Shown: positions 33,200 to 42,665 of the stretch, in pieces
Position numbering within the stretch: the stretch's first letter is position 1
Layout: each line of letters opens with the position of its first letter
Assembly (NCBI RefSeq): GCF_900094625.1
Contig: NZ_FMAJ01000004.1
Coordinates: 422,726-486,725, forward strand
DNA: 64,000 nt
Reading direction: 5' to 3'
Origin: Rhizobium aethiopicum
Lineage (GTDB): Bacteria > Pseudomonadota > Alphaproteobacteria > Rhizobiales > Rhizobiaceae
The notes under the pieces: generated by a model
Database searches by the model: none
The model's input: only the letters and a program-made list of their open reading frames with translations
Told to the model about the DNA's origin: nothing
Position numbers and translations under genes: made by a program

Positions 33200-34837
33200 C
33201 TAGCCGATGGAAATGTTCCAGGGCTCGACGACTTGCCAGTCGAGGTTCTTGTCCAGGCCCTTGACCTCCTTGGTGGCCCAGCGCGACATCGCCTGAGAAT
33301 ACCACGGAATGAAGGCCCAATCGTCGCGGAAGGCCTTTTGCGCTTGCTGGGCGAGAGCGATGCGCTGCGGATCATCCGCGGCCTTGGTCGCCGCTTCGGC
33401 AAGGGCGCTGTCGACCTTGTCGTTCTTGTATCCGCCGAGCTTGTTCTGCGCATTCGACGAGGTCGAGGCGATGCAGCCGGTGAGATAGGAGACGGCATCG
33501 GGAACGCGGGTGCCGACGTCGTCGCGGAAGATCTGGACCGAATTCTGGTCCGGGCCGGCATAGGCGTCCTGCTGCGGCTTCATATCGACCGCCGTGATGC
33601 CGAGATTCTGGCGCCACTGCTCGGCAATGAACTGGGCTGCCGCCTCGATGGCTGGCGCCGAAATGCCGACGAACATGATCTTCGGCAGCCGCTCCGGACC
33701 GCCGTAACTCGATTCGGCGAGCAGCTTCTTGGCGCCTTCCGGGTCATAGGGGAAAGGCTCAAAGCCGGAATTCTCGGCGCCCGGAACCGAGTTGAGGATC
33801 TGGTCGGCCTTCTTGTGCGGCCCATCCGGATAGGAAGCCTTGAACAGCCCGTCACGGTCGACTGCCATGATCAGCGCCTGGCGGACCTTCGGATCGTCCA
33901 TCGGGGCGCGGGAAATATTGAACCAGAAATGCTGGCTGGTCGGGATCAGCGGGCCGGCCGAGAATTCCGGGCCAAGGTCCTGAATAATGGTCGAGGTGAC
34001 GAGCTCGGTATGGGCGTTGAACTCGCCCGAGCTGATCAGCGAGGTCGCGGTCACATTGTCCTCGATCGAGGTGATCTCGATGCGCGCAAGCTTGGGCTTC
34101 GGCCCGAAGAAGTTCTCATTCGGCTCGAAAGTCAGCTTGCCGGCGTCGATATCGAGGCTCGTCAGCTTGAAGGGGCCGGAGAAGACCGGCTTACTGTCGG
34201 GCTTGTACCAGTCGATGATCTCTTCGCCGTCGCTGCCGCGCGACTGCGATGCCTTGGTGATCGGCGCGATGTGGTTTGCCAGACGCATGAAGAAGATCGG
34301 GTCGGCGGCGGCGAGCGTCACGACGACCGTTCCCTCGTCGGGTGTCGCGACGCCGGTCAGCTCGTTGCCGGAGCCGGCGGCGATCTCGGCATAACCCTTG
34401 ACCTTGCTCAGCACCTGGTCGGCGCGCTGGCTCTTGGTGTTCGGCATCGAGGCGACTTCCCATGATCCCTTGACGTCGGCCGAGGTGATCTTGCTACCGT
34501 CGGAGAAGACGGCCTTGGGGTCGATCTTGAAGGTCCAGACGGTGTTGTCGGCCGATTCCCAGCTGGTGAAGACATAGGGCTTGAGATTGCCCTGGCTGTC
34601 GAAATACATCGGCGAAGCCCACCAGATCGAGTTCCAGCGGAAGGTCCTGCCGCCACCGCGCAGCGGCGACCAGTCTTGGTCGAAAGCCGGATGCGCGGCT
34701 TTCAGAACCTGGCCCTCGTCCGCCATCACGATGCGGGCGTTCATACCGAAGACGGTGAGGCCGACGCCGGCGGCCAGGCCGAGCTTCAATGCATTGCGGC
34801 GTGATAGATTGGTTTTATCAGATTGATCAAAAGACAT
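33200..34837 (-). CDS. ABC transporter substrate-binding protein (SBP family 5)
   Basis: Periplasmic binding protein of 545 aa. The N-terminus has a twin-arginine-like signal (SRRNALKLGLAAGVGLTVFG). The cluster-C fold is shown by TSWESADNTVWTFKIDPKAVFSDG (read in blocks), YKPDSKPVFSGPFKLTS and the DDPKVRQALIMAVDRDGL motif. First gene of the minus-strand operon and probably the most expressed. SBP family 5 proteins bind peptides, but also oligosaccharides and acidic sugars; the enzymes here favour an acidic sugar or small oligosaccharide. Confidence 0.92.
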   Translation of the reverse strand: MSFDQSDKTNLSRRNALKLGLAAGVGLTVFGMNARIVMADEGQVLKAAHPAFDQDWSPLRGGGRTFRWNSIWWASPMYFDSQGNLKPYVFTSWESADNTVWTFKIDPKAVFSDGSKITSADVKGSWEVASMPNTKSQRADQVLSKVKGYAEIAAGSGNELTGVATPDEGTVVVTLAAADPIFFMRLANHIAPITKASQSRGSDGEEIIDWYKPDSKPVFSGPFKLTSLDIDAGKLTFEPNENFFGPKPKLARIEITSIEDNVTATSLISSGEFNAHTELVTSTIIQDLGPEFSAGPLIPTSQHFWFNISRAPMDDPKVRQALIMAVDRDGLFKASYPDGPHKKADQILNSVPGAENSGFEPFPYDPEGAKKLLAESSYGGPERLPKIMFVGISAPAIEAAAQFIAEQWRQNLGITAVDMKPQQDAYAGPDQNSVQIFRDDVGTRVPDAVSYLTGCIASTSSNAQNKLGGYKNDKVDSALAEAATKAADDPQRIALAQQAQKAFRDDWAFIPWYSQAMSRWATKEVKGLDKNLDWQVVEPWNISIG

Positions 34838-35160
34838 GCGTTCCTCCCACGATAAATTCGGCAGCGCTCTCCCTGCACCCTCCCAGGCGCAGCATGATCC
34901 CTGCCATACGGTCCCTCGTTATTGTAAATATGTCAACAAAAAATCGCGATTTAAACTCGATGAAAATAAATTCATAAAAATAATGCTGTAATTACAAACG
35001 GATGAAATTTCACTTTCCCGGTCATCCGTTTTGTCTTCTTGACAAAAGCACCCCGATGGAAGTTCTTTGCACTCCATCGCCACAGACGAATGACAATTGC
35101 ATGCGCAGCCGGACGGTTCGACAGGGATCGGCAATCAAGGCGCGCCGAAGGGAGGGCGGA
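34838..35160. promoter_or_regulatory. Divergent promoter region of the DUF1537/aldolase locus
   Basis: AT-rich non-coding stretch between the binding-protein start (34837) and the aldolase start (35161). Contains the palindrome TGTAATTACA at 34987-34996 and the inverted repeat TTTTGTC-N5-GACAAAA at 35029-35047. Both arms of the locus must start here, so these are the natural places for control by the GntR protein at 27288. Confidence 0.6.
35029..35047. promoter_or_regulatory. Candidate GntR operator TTTTGTC-N5-GACAAAA
   Basis: Perfect 7-bp inverted repeat with a 5-base spacer. A degenerate copy, TTGTC-N5-GATAA, is at 37483-37497 before the iron dehydrogenase gene. Shared half-sites in two intergenic regions of one locus suggest one regulator. 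Confidence 0.5.
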
Positions 35161-36066
35161 ATGAGCCACCACAGGATCACGGGCGTTTTCAGCGCGGCCG
35201 CAACGCCGCTCACCGCAGACAATGCGCCGGATCTCGGCCTATTCACCGATCATTGCCGGCGGCTGCTGGCCGAGGGATGTCATGGCGTAGCCCTACTCGG
35301 TACGACGGGCGAGGCCAATTCCTTTTCCGGAGCGGAGCGGCGCGCCATTCTGGAGGCGGCGCTCAAGGCCGGCATTCCTGCCGACAAGCTGCTGCCGGGC
35401 ACGGGCGTCGTCGCCATTCCGGAGACCGTCGAACTCACCCGACACGCGCTATCGCTCGGCGTCACCAAAGTCGTGATGCTGCCGCCCTTCTATTACAAGG
35501 GCGTGTCGGACGATGGTCTCTTTGCAGCCTATTCGCAGGTGCTGGAGAAGGTCGCCGACACGCGGCTGCAGGTCATCCTCTATCACATCCCGCAGGTCTC
35601 GGGTGTGCCGCTCTCCATTCCGCTGATCGGCCGGCTGATTGCCGCCTTCCCGGAAACGGTCGTCGGCATTAAGGAATCCGCGGGTGATTTCAATAACATG
35701 CAGGCTATTATCGCCGCCTACCCCGGCTTTTCCGTCCTGGCCGGCGCCGATCCACTGCTGCTGCCACTCTTGAAGGCCGGCGGCGCCGGCTGCATCACGG
35801 CGACCTCCAATCTCGTGGCGGATTCGCTGCGCACCGTCTACGACCATGTCCATGAAGAGAGGCGCGCTGGCGAGGTCGAGGCGGCGCAGGCGCGCATCAA
35901 CGCCTATCGCACGCTTTCCAACTCTTACGTCCAGATCCCGACCATCAAGGCAATGATCGGGCTGAAGACAGGTAATCCCGCCTGGAAGCGCACGCGCGCA
36001 CCGCTGATGCCGCTCGGCGAAGCGGATTATGCCGCACTCGCCGAAAGCTACGCCAAGCTGCCCTGA
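35161..36066 (+). CDS. DapA/NanA-family aldolase or dehydratase
   Basis: Class I TIM-barrel lyase of 301 aa in the DHDPS/N-acetylneuraminate lyase/2-keto-3-deoxy-acid aldolase family. LLGTTGEANSFSGAER carries the GTTGE pocket, ILYHIPQVSG the catalytic Tyr, and VVGIKESAGDFNN the Schiff-base Lys. ATG 35161 follows GGGAGGGCGG; the longer frame is promoter DNA. Members cleave 2-keto-3-deoxy acids to pyruvate plus an aldehyde, or dehydrate keto-deoxy sugars. With the dehydrogenase, kinase and PdxA2 of this locus, an aldolase giving pyruvate and a four-carbon aldehyde acid is favoured. 12 bp precede the sialidase-fold gene. Confidence 0.9.
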   Translation: MSHHRITGVFSAAATPLTADNAPDLGLFTDHCRRLLAEGCHGVALLGTTGEANSFSGAERRAILEAALKAGIPADKLLPGTGVVAIPETVELTRHALSLGVTKVVMLPPFYYKGVSDDGLFAAYSQVLEKVADTRLQVILYHIPQVSGVPLSIPLIGRLIAAFPETVVGIKESAGDFNNMQAIIAAYPGFSVLAGADPLLLPLLKAGGAGCITATSNLVADSLRTVYDHVHEERRAGEVEAAQARINAYRTLSNSYVQIPTIKAMIGLKTGNPAWKRTRAPLMPLGEADYAALAESYAKLP

Positions 36067-36077
36067 GGAGACCCGCC

Positions 36078-37268
36078 ATGAGCTTTACCGGCCTGCCCCC
36101 CGAAGCCGTTGCCGCCCTGATGACCGGGGCCATCACCGCTCATCCCGCAGTCGACGGTCGTGCGGATGCCTATCTACCCTCGCCCTGCATCCAAAACCAC
36201 GCGGCAAACCTTGCCTTTCTGCCCGACGGCACGCTGACCTGCGTCTGGTTCGGCGGCACGATGGAGGGCATGGGCGATATCTCCATTTACATGTCGCGGC
36301 TTGCCCCGGGCTCGGGGTGCTGGTCCGAGCCTGAAAAGATGAGCGACGATCCGGAAAAATCCGAGCAGAACCCATTGATTTTCAATGCTCCTGACGGAAA
36401 GACATGGCTGCTTTATACCTCGCAGACCTCGGGCAATCAGGACGGCTCCGTTGTCAAATGCCGGATTTCCGATGACGGCGGCCGGACGTTCGGCCCGGTC
36501 CGCATCCTCTGCGACAGCCCCGGAACCTTCGTTCGCCAGCCGATCGTCGTGAACGGCAAGGGCCACTGGCTGCTCCCGGCCTTCCGCTGCGTCGGCCTTG
36601 ACGGCCGGCGCTGGAGCGGCGACGCCGATACGGCAGCGGTGTTGATCTCGCGCGACGGCGGTGCGAGCTGGCAGATGCACGATATACCAGACAGCATCGG
36701 CGCCGTGCACATGAACATCCTGCCGCTCGGCGGCGACGCGATGATCGCTTTCTACCGCAACCGTTTCGCTGAAAACATTCTTTCCAGCCGATCGAGCGAC
36801 GGCGGCGAGACGTGGAGTGCGCCCGAGCCCGCGGAACTGCCGAACAACAATTCCTCGATCCAGGCTATCGTCCTGGATGATGGAGGAATCGCAATGGTTT
36901 ACAACCATTCGAATGCAACCATGTCGGATGCGCGGCGCCTGTCTCTCTACGATGAAATCGAGGACGGCGAGGCTGGAGGGGCGGCCACAGTTGCTGCTGC
37001 CGGCATCGGCCGCCAGGCGGTCTGGGGTGTTCCGCGTGCGCCGCTGAGCCTTGCCATATCAAGGGATGGCGGCAAGAGCTTTCCGTATCGGATGGATCTC
37101 GATACAGGCGACGGTTTCTGCCTCAGCAACAATTCAAAGGATTCGGTGAACCGCGAATTCTCCTATCCCTCCGTCATCCAAGGCAGCGACGGCACGCTCC
37201 ATATCGCCTACACCTACTATCGGCGAGCCATCAAATATGTGCGCCTCGCGTCGCAATCCTTGCCGTAA
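36078..37268 (+). CDS. Sialidase-fold (BNR/Asp-box) protein
   Basis: Six-bladed beta-propeller protein of 396 aa. Four Asp boxes are visible: SDDGGRTF, SRDGGASW, SSDGGETW and SRDGGKSF. The first blade has LAFLPDGTLTCVWFGGTMEG, typical of the BNR_2 sialidase group. No signal peptide, so it would act inside the cell. Relatives cleave 2-ulosonic-acid glycosides such as sialic acid; a GH33-family member from Bacteroides releases Dha from rhamnogalacturonan II. Here it probably frees the keto-deoxy acid used by the aldolase encoded just upstream. Catalytic arginines cannot be assigned by eye. Confidence 0.85.
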   Translation: MSFTGLPPEAVAALMTGAITAHPAVDGRADAYLPSPCIQNHAANLAFLPDGTLTCVWFGGTMEGMGDISIYMSRLAPGSGCWSEPEKMSDDPEKSEQNPLIFNAPDGKTWLLYTSQTSGNQDGSVVKCRISDDGGRTFGPVRILCDSPGTFVRQPIVVNGKGHWLLPAFRCVGLDGRRWSGDADTAAVLISRDGGASWQMHDIPDSIGAVHMNILPLGGDAMIAFYRNRFAENILSSRSSDGGETWSAPEPAELPNNNSSIQAIVLDDGGIAMVYNHSNATMSDARRLSLYDEIEDGEAGGAATVAAAGIGRQAVWGVPRAPLSLAISRDGGKSFPYRMDLDTGDGFCLSNNSKDSVNREFSYPSVIQGSDGTLHIAYTYYRRAIKYVRLASQSLP

Positions 37269-37626
37269 GCAAAACGGCGATTGAGCAATTGTAAATCTGC
37301 TTCCGAAGGAGAGGAAAGCATGCAGATTGCAACGGCTTGACTGGCCGAACGGCTTGAGCGTGATAACAAGTTCGCTAGCTCCGTCGAATATACGATACCC
37401 GCAGGTTCGGCCTGCCCGGACAATTGCCATTCATCGGCGATAATTCGTTAATTCACGGATTTAACTCATCTTTCCTTGCAATTTGTCTGCATGATAACTT
37501 CCACCTTCCAATTATCGTCAGACAAAATCTTTGGCTTCCGGGAATGCCGACTTGACATTGACATTACAACTTTACATTAAAGAAGACGACATTGTTGCCG
37601 CAAGATCCGCAGGGAGGACTGGTTAA
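37269..37626. promoter_or_regulatory. Intergenic region before the iron dehydrogenase
   Basis: 358 bases without a gene. Contains an imperfect hairpin (37289-37300 with 37322-37332), which may end transcription of the upstream pair. Then there is a facing inverted repeat, ATTTGTCTGCATGATAA (37481-37497) with TTATCGTCAGACAAAAT (37512-37528). Two TTGACA hexamers (37552, 37558) follow. It looks like a second regulated promoter for the dehydrogenase and PdxA2 genes. Confidence 0.45.
37481..37528. promoter_or_regulatory. Inverted repeat with TTGTC / GACAA half-sites
   Basis: Arms 37481-37497 and 37512-37528 match inverted in most positions (TTTGTCTG...GATAA). The half-sites resemble the perfect operator at 35029-35047, supporting joint control by the locus GntR protein. 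Confidence 0.4.
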
Positions 37627-38760
37627 ATGGCCAGCTTGGGTTCGCCGATCACGATAGTTCGGCCGCATTTGATCGAATTCGGCATCGGCACGGCGGGGAA
37701 GCTCGGCAAATGGGCTGCCGGAAAGGGCTATAGGCGCACGCTCGTGATCTCGGATGCGTTCAACGCGTCGCGCATCGACGTGCTGGAGTTGAGAGGCGAG
37801 GTCACGGTTTTTTCCGAGGTGACCCCCGAGCCGGATACGGCCAATCTCGAAAAAGTTCTGGCAGCAGCCAACGCCGCCGGTGCCGAGTTGATCGTCGGCT
37901 TCGGCGGCGGCAGCGCCATGGATCTGGCCAAGCTCGCCGCCGTTCTTGCCGGCTCGACGCAGACGCTGCACGAGGTTGTTGGTCAGAACAAGGTCAATGG
38001 CCCGCGCAAAGTCGGGCTCGCCCAGGTGCCGACGACTTCCGGCACCGGCAGCGAGGCCGGCATCCGCGCGCTCGTCACCGACCCCAAAACGATGGCGAAA
38101 CTTGCCGTTGAAAGCTTGCATATGCTGGCCGACATCGCCGTCGTCGACCCAGCGCTGACCTTCAGCGTGCCGGCGCGCACCACGGCGGCCACCGGTGTCG
38201 ACGCGATGGCCCATTGCGTCGAAGCCTTCACCAACCGCAAAGCCCACCCGATGGTCGACATCTATGCGATCGAGGGAACGCGGCTCGTCGGCAGATATCT
38301 CGCACGCGCCGTCAAGGACGGCAACGACGCAGAGGCGCGCGCCGGTCTCGCGCTCGCATCGCTTTATGGCGGTTTTTGTCTCGGCCCGGTCAATACCGCC
38401 GGCGGCCATGCTCTCGCCTACCCTCTCGGCACACGCTGGCACGTGGCGCATGGTGCCGCGAATGCTCTGATTTTCCCGCATGTTCTCGCCTTCAACACGC
38501 CGGCCGCCCCGGAGAAGACCAAAGCGGTGATGGCGGCGCTGGGCTACGAAAACGCAGAAAATATCGCCTCCGTCTTCGATCCAGCTTACGCTTTCTGCGC
38601 CGAACTCGGTATCGAGATGAAGCTTTCCGGCCTCGGCGTGCCGGAAAGCGATCTCGATGCGATGGCCGATGACGCCTTTGCCATTCGCCGGCTGCTCGAT
38701 AACAATCCGCGTGATCTCACCCGCGCCGACATCCGCTCGATTTACGCGGCCGCCTTTTAA
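37627..38760 (+). CDS. Iron-containing alcohol dehydrogenase
   Basis: Group III metal-dependent alcohol dehydrogenase of 377 aa. NAD-binding VGFGGGSAMDLAKLAA, dehydrogenase motif PTTSGTGSEA, and metal ligands in VDAMAHCVEAF and GGHALAYPLG...HGAANA (Asp and three His). In the locus it would reduce the four-carbon aldehyde acid from the aldolase to an aldonate, or oxidise an alcohol; reduction fits the kinase substrate. Start ATG 37627 has AGGGAGG upstream. Confidence 0.9.
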   Translation: MASLGSPITIVRPHLIEFGIGTAGKLGKWAAGKGYRRTLVISDAFNASRIDVLELRGEVTVFSEVTPEPDTANLEKVLAAANAAGAELIVGFGGGSAMDLAKLAAVLAGSTQTLHEVVGQNKVNGPRKVGLAQVPTTSGTGSEAGIRALVTDPKTMAKLAVESLHMLADIAVVDPALTFSVPARTTAATGVDAMAHCVEAFTNRKAHPMVDIYAIEGTRLVGRYLARAVKDGNDAEARAGLALASLYGGFCLGPVNTAGGHALAYPLGTRWHVAHGAANALIFPHVLAFNTPAAPEKTKAVMAALGYENAENIASVFDPAYAFCAELGIEMKLSGLGVPESDLDAMADDAFAIRRLLDNNPRDLTRADIRSIYAAAF

Positions 38761-38806
38761 AGCATGATGCCGAAAAGTGTGAGCGGTTTTCGGACGACAT
38801 CATGCT
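38761..38806. repeat. RIME-like palindrome
   Basis: AGCATGATGCCGAAAA (38761-38776) faces TTTTCGG...CATCATGCTT (38787-38806) around a 10-base centre. It has the same TTTTCGG/CCGAAAA centre and CATCATGC ends seen in many rhizobial intergenic repeats. It lies between the dehydrogenase stop and the PdxA2 start inside the operon. Confidence 0.6.
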
Positions 38807-38844
38807 TCGGACCAAAGCAACCGGTTTCAGAAGGAACTCGATTG

Positions 38845-39831
<987 letters not shown>

Positions 39832-39877
39832 TCCCGACTCACGGAGGCACCCGCGGGAAACAATCACGGTTGCCGCG

Positions 39878-40360
39878 TTAAATCCCGAACAGACGACGAT
39901 CCCAGAAGACAGGCTCGTGTAGACTCGCCGTGATCGAGGCGAATTCCGGATGCGCCGGATTGATCAGAACGTTGCGGTCGACGCGGGCGACGACGCTCGG
40001 CACCAGCAGGATGGCGCTACGCTTCTCCTGGCACCAGCCTTCACCGAATTCCTTGCTGACGGTTGCCGGCATGCTGTCCCAGCCCGGCAGCGCGGGCTCG
40101 GAGAAAACCTCGTAGCTGACCCCGCGCGGTATGGTGATGGTAACATAATGCTGGTTCGGCGGCAGCCGCCCGCTGCCATGGACGAGCTTTTCGAGAAGCG
40201 CCGTCGAATAGTGTTCGCTCGTATAGATGATCGGGCTGCCTGCCGTATTCCACCGCCCCGGCGCAATGGTCGAGCCAGTGGCGTCGAAGATCGGATAGGT
40301 TCCGTCGGGATCACCGATGCGGACGGATGTCAGCGTGCGGTCCAGGCGTTGCGCGCTCAC
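39878..40360 (-). CDS. RES-domain toxin
   Basis: Protein of 160 aa with the RES fold: the Arg in GRWNTAG, Glu in YTSEHYSTALLE and Ser in SAILLVPS give the three name residues. RES toxins degrade NAD+ or ADP-ribosylate a metabolic enzyme, stopping growth. It overlaps its antitoxin gene by 4 bases (ATGA), the usual toxin-antitoxin layout with antitoxin first. It lies between the DUF1537 locus and the glycerol operon. Confidence 0.9.
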   Translation of the reverse strand: MSAQRLDRTLTSVRIGDPDGTYPIFDATGSTIAPGRWNTAGSPIIYTSEHYSTALLEKLVHGSGRLPPNQHYVTITIPRGVSYEVFSEPALPGWDSMPATVSKEFGEGWCQEKRSAILLVPSVVARVDRNVLINPAHPEFASITASLHEPVFWDRRLFGI

Positions 40361-40788
40361 GCAGCGCTGCCGTATTTCAGGCTTCCGAGAATATCGAGAA
40401 CGAGTTCGCCGCCGATTTCGCTCTGGATGACGACGTCGATCGGCCGCCTGTCCTCCAGCATCGCATGCGGGCGGAACAGGAAATCGCGCGCCTCGATCTC
40501 GCTCTGCCAGACATCGAGCGCCAGCCCCCAGACGCGGGCTAGACGGGCGAGCTTTATGCCCTCGTCGGATGAGAGCCGATGCTTGGATTTGCGTCGCTCA
40601 TAGGTGGCCTTCGGAACGAGCCGGTACTTGAACTGCGCATCGCTTGGGGCGAGAAGCAGCGCCATCCGGTCAAGCGCCTTGACCGGCAATCCTTCTTCGA
40701 TGCTGGAGAGCAGCCCGAAGGCCGAACGCGAGGCCGGCTCCCTGGCTGGCAGGCCGAGAACATCGGCAACGACTGCAAATCCCGTCAT
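40357..40788 (-). CDS. Xre/ParS-type antitoxin (DUF2384)
   Basis: Protein of 143 aa. N-terminal Xre-like helix-turn-helix (LDRMALLLAPSDAQFKYRLV, KHRLSSDEGIKLARLARVW) and the C-terminal MbcA/ParS toxin-binding domain (WLALDVWQ-like region, RDFLFRPHAMLEDRRPIDVV, LVLDILG). It should neutralise the RES toxin and repress the operon. A TTGAG...CTCAA inverted repeat at 40808-40829 lies just upstream and may be the operator. Confidence 0.88.
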   Translation of the reverse strand: MTGFAVVADVLGLPAREPASRSAFGLLSSIEEGLPVKALDRMALLLAPSDAQFKYRLVPKATYERRKSKHRLSSDEGIKLARLARVWGLALDVWQSEIEARDFLFRPHAMLEDRRPIDVVIQSEIGGELVLDILGSLKYGSAA

Positions 40789-41011
40789 GACAATGACTCC
40801 AATTCACTTGAGGTCATATTTAGTCTCAAATGGGGCAATGTTCAAGAGCCTGTCTTCGATGGAGCCGGATTGGTGGTTCGACAGCCACGGCATCGACCTC
40901 TCCGATTTTCGAGAGATTATCGCCGAATAGCAGGCGCTAGACTTTCTGATAGAAAGAGCATAACGCCGTGGAAGCACCAGGCGATATGCCCGCTCAAGCC
41001 GAACCGTTGGC

Positions 41012-42514
41012 TTATCCCGCCGCTGTATCCGAAATCATCCGCGATACGGCATTCTTCCAGCCGATGATCTTCGCTTGCCGCTCGGTTTCTTCCATCGAAG
41101 GGCTGAAGCGGCGGTCGCAGGCCCAGGCCTGCGCAAACTCCCGCTTGCCGGGCCAGATACCGGCTTTCGAGCCGGCAAGCCAGGCTGCTCCGAGCGCCGT
41201 TGTCTCGCGGATCGCCGAGCGGTCGACGGGATTTCCCGTGATGTCGGCCAGGCACTGCATCGTCCAATCCGAAGCCGCCATGCCGCCGTCGACGCGCAGC
41301 ACCGTTTCCAGTTGGTTGGCGCCCCAATCTTTCTTCATAGCAACGAGCAGGTCGAGCGTCTGATAGGCGACGGATTCGAGCACCGCGCGGGCGAATTCCG
41401 CCGGGCCGCTGTTGCGCGTCAGGCCGAAGATCGCACCGCGCGCGGCTGGATCCCAATAGGGAGCGCCGAGGCCGGTGAAAGCCGGAACGATATAGACCTG
41501 CTGCCCGGGATCGGCCTTGGTCGCAAGAACCCCTGCCTCGGATGCCTGGTTGATGATGCCGAGACCGTCGCGCAGCCATTGTACGGCGGCACCGGCGATG
41601 AAGATCGATCCTTCGAGCGCATAGGTCGTCTCGCCGTCGAGCCGGCAGGCGATCGTCGTCAGCATGCGGTTCGAGGAGGAAACACGATCCCTGCCGGTGT
41701 TCAGAAGGGCGAAGCAGCCGGTGCCATAGGTGGATTTCATCATGCCGGGCTCGAAGCAGGCATTGCCCACCGCGGCGGCCTGCTGGTCGCCGGCAACGCC
41801 GAGGATCGGAAGTGCGGCGCCGAACAGCGCCTCGTCGACCTGGCCGAAATCATCGGCGCATTCCCTGACTTCGGGAAGCATGGCGGAGGGAATGCCGAGA
41901 ATGCCGAGAAGCTCCTCGTCCCATGCGCCGTCATCGATATTGTAGAGCAGCGTTCGCGACGCATTCGTGGCATCGGTGGCGTGCACGCGTCCATCAGTCA
42001 GCTTGTAGATCAGCCAGCTGTCGATCGTGCCGAAGCAGGCCTCGCCAGCTTCCGCCTTCTCGCGCAGGCCATCGACATTGTCGAGCAGCCAGCGCAGCTT
42101 CGTGCAGGAGAAATAAGGGTCGAGCAGCAGGCCGGTCTTGGCGCTGAACAGCTTCTCATACCCGTCGGCCTTCAGGCTCTCGCACATTTCGGCCGTGCGC
42201 CTGTCCTGCCAGACGATCGCGCGGTGAAGCGGCGCGCCGGACTTGCGGTCCCAGACGACTGCTGTCTCACGCTGGTTGGTGATGCCGATCGCCGCGATCG
42301 CGGCGGCGTTCACGCCGGCATCGGCGATCGCGCTGCTGACAGTGGCGACGACGGACTGCCAGATTTCAGCGGCGTCATGCTCCACCCATCCGGGCTGCGG
42401 ATAATATTGGGTGATCTCCGCCTGTGCCGAGCCGGCCATTTTCATGCCGCCATCGAAGATGATGGCGCGCGAAGAGGTCGTGCCCTGGTCGATCGAAAGA
42501 ATATAGCCGCTCAT
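41012..42514 (-). CDS. glpK: Glycerol kinase
   Basis: FGGY-family kinase of 500 aa, the usual GlpK length, converting glycerol to glycerol 3-phosphate. N-terminus [53 protein letters not shown] and [13 protein letters not shown] are classical. ATG 42514; the longer frame from 42541 lacks support. Last gene of the minus-strand glp operon, about 150 bp after glpV, with two hairpins between them. Confidence 0.95.
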   Translation of the reverse strand: MSGYILSIDQGTTSSRAIIFDGGMKMAGSAQAEITQYYPQPGWVEHDAAEIWQSVVATVSSAIADAGVNAAAIAAIGITNQRETAVVWDRKSGAPLHRAIVWQDRRTAEMCESLKADGYEKLFSAKTGLLLDPYFSCTKLRWLLDNVDGLREKAEAGEACFGTIDSWLIYKLTDGRVHATDATNASRTLLYNIDDGAWDEELLGILGIPSAMLPEVRECADDFGQVDEALFGAALPILGVAGDQQAAAVGNACFEPGMMKSTYGTGCFALLNTGRDRVSSSNRMLTTIACRLDGETTYALEGSIFIAGAAVQWLRDGLGIINQASEAGVLATKADPGQQVYIVPAFTGLGAPYWDPAARGAIFGLTRNSGPAEFARAVLESVAYQTLDLLVAMKKDWGANQLETVLRVDGGMAASDWTMQCLADITGNPVDRSAIRETTALGAAWLAGSKAGIWPGKREFAQAWACDRRFSPSMEETERQAKIIGWKNAVSRMISDTAAG

Positions 42515-42597
42515 ATCCGTCTCCGGCTCGCACGAAAACACTCACCCTGCCGCTCAGCGGCAGGACGCTAGATCTGATGAGAGAAAGATTGTGGGGT

Positions 42598-42656
42598 GCC
42601 ACCGGCTTCAAGCCGGTGGCAGGAAGTGATGGCCGGAGGCCTCGTCGCCTCCGGCC
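42598..42656 (-). terminator. Tandem hairpins between glpV and glpK
   Basis: GCCACCGGCTT-C-AAGCCGGTGGC at 42598-42620 and GGCCGGAGGC-N6-GCCTCCGGCC at 42631-42656, directly after the glpV stop. No strong U tract. They may slow transcription into glpK or protect the glpV message. Confidence 0.5.
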
Positions 42657-42665
42657 GGGTCCGCC

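Noticed and set aside
40838..40930. A 30-codon plus-strand frame with a protein-like end (EPDWWFDSHGIDLSDFREII)
   Set aside because: No clear ribosome site, too short to judge, and in the antitoxin promoter region; could be a remnant but I have no family match.
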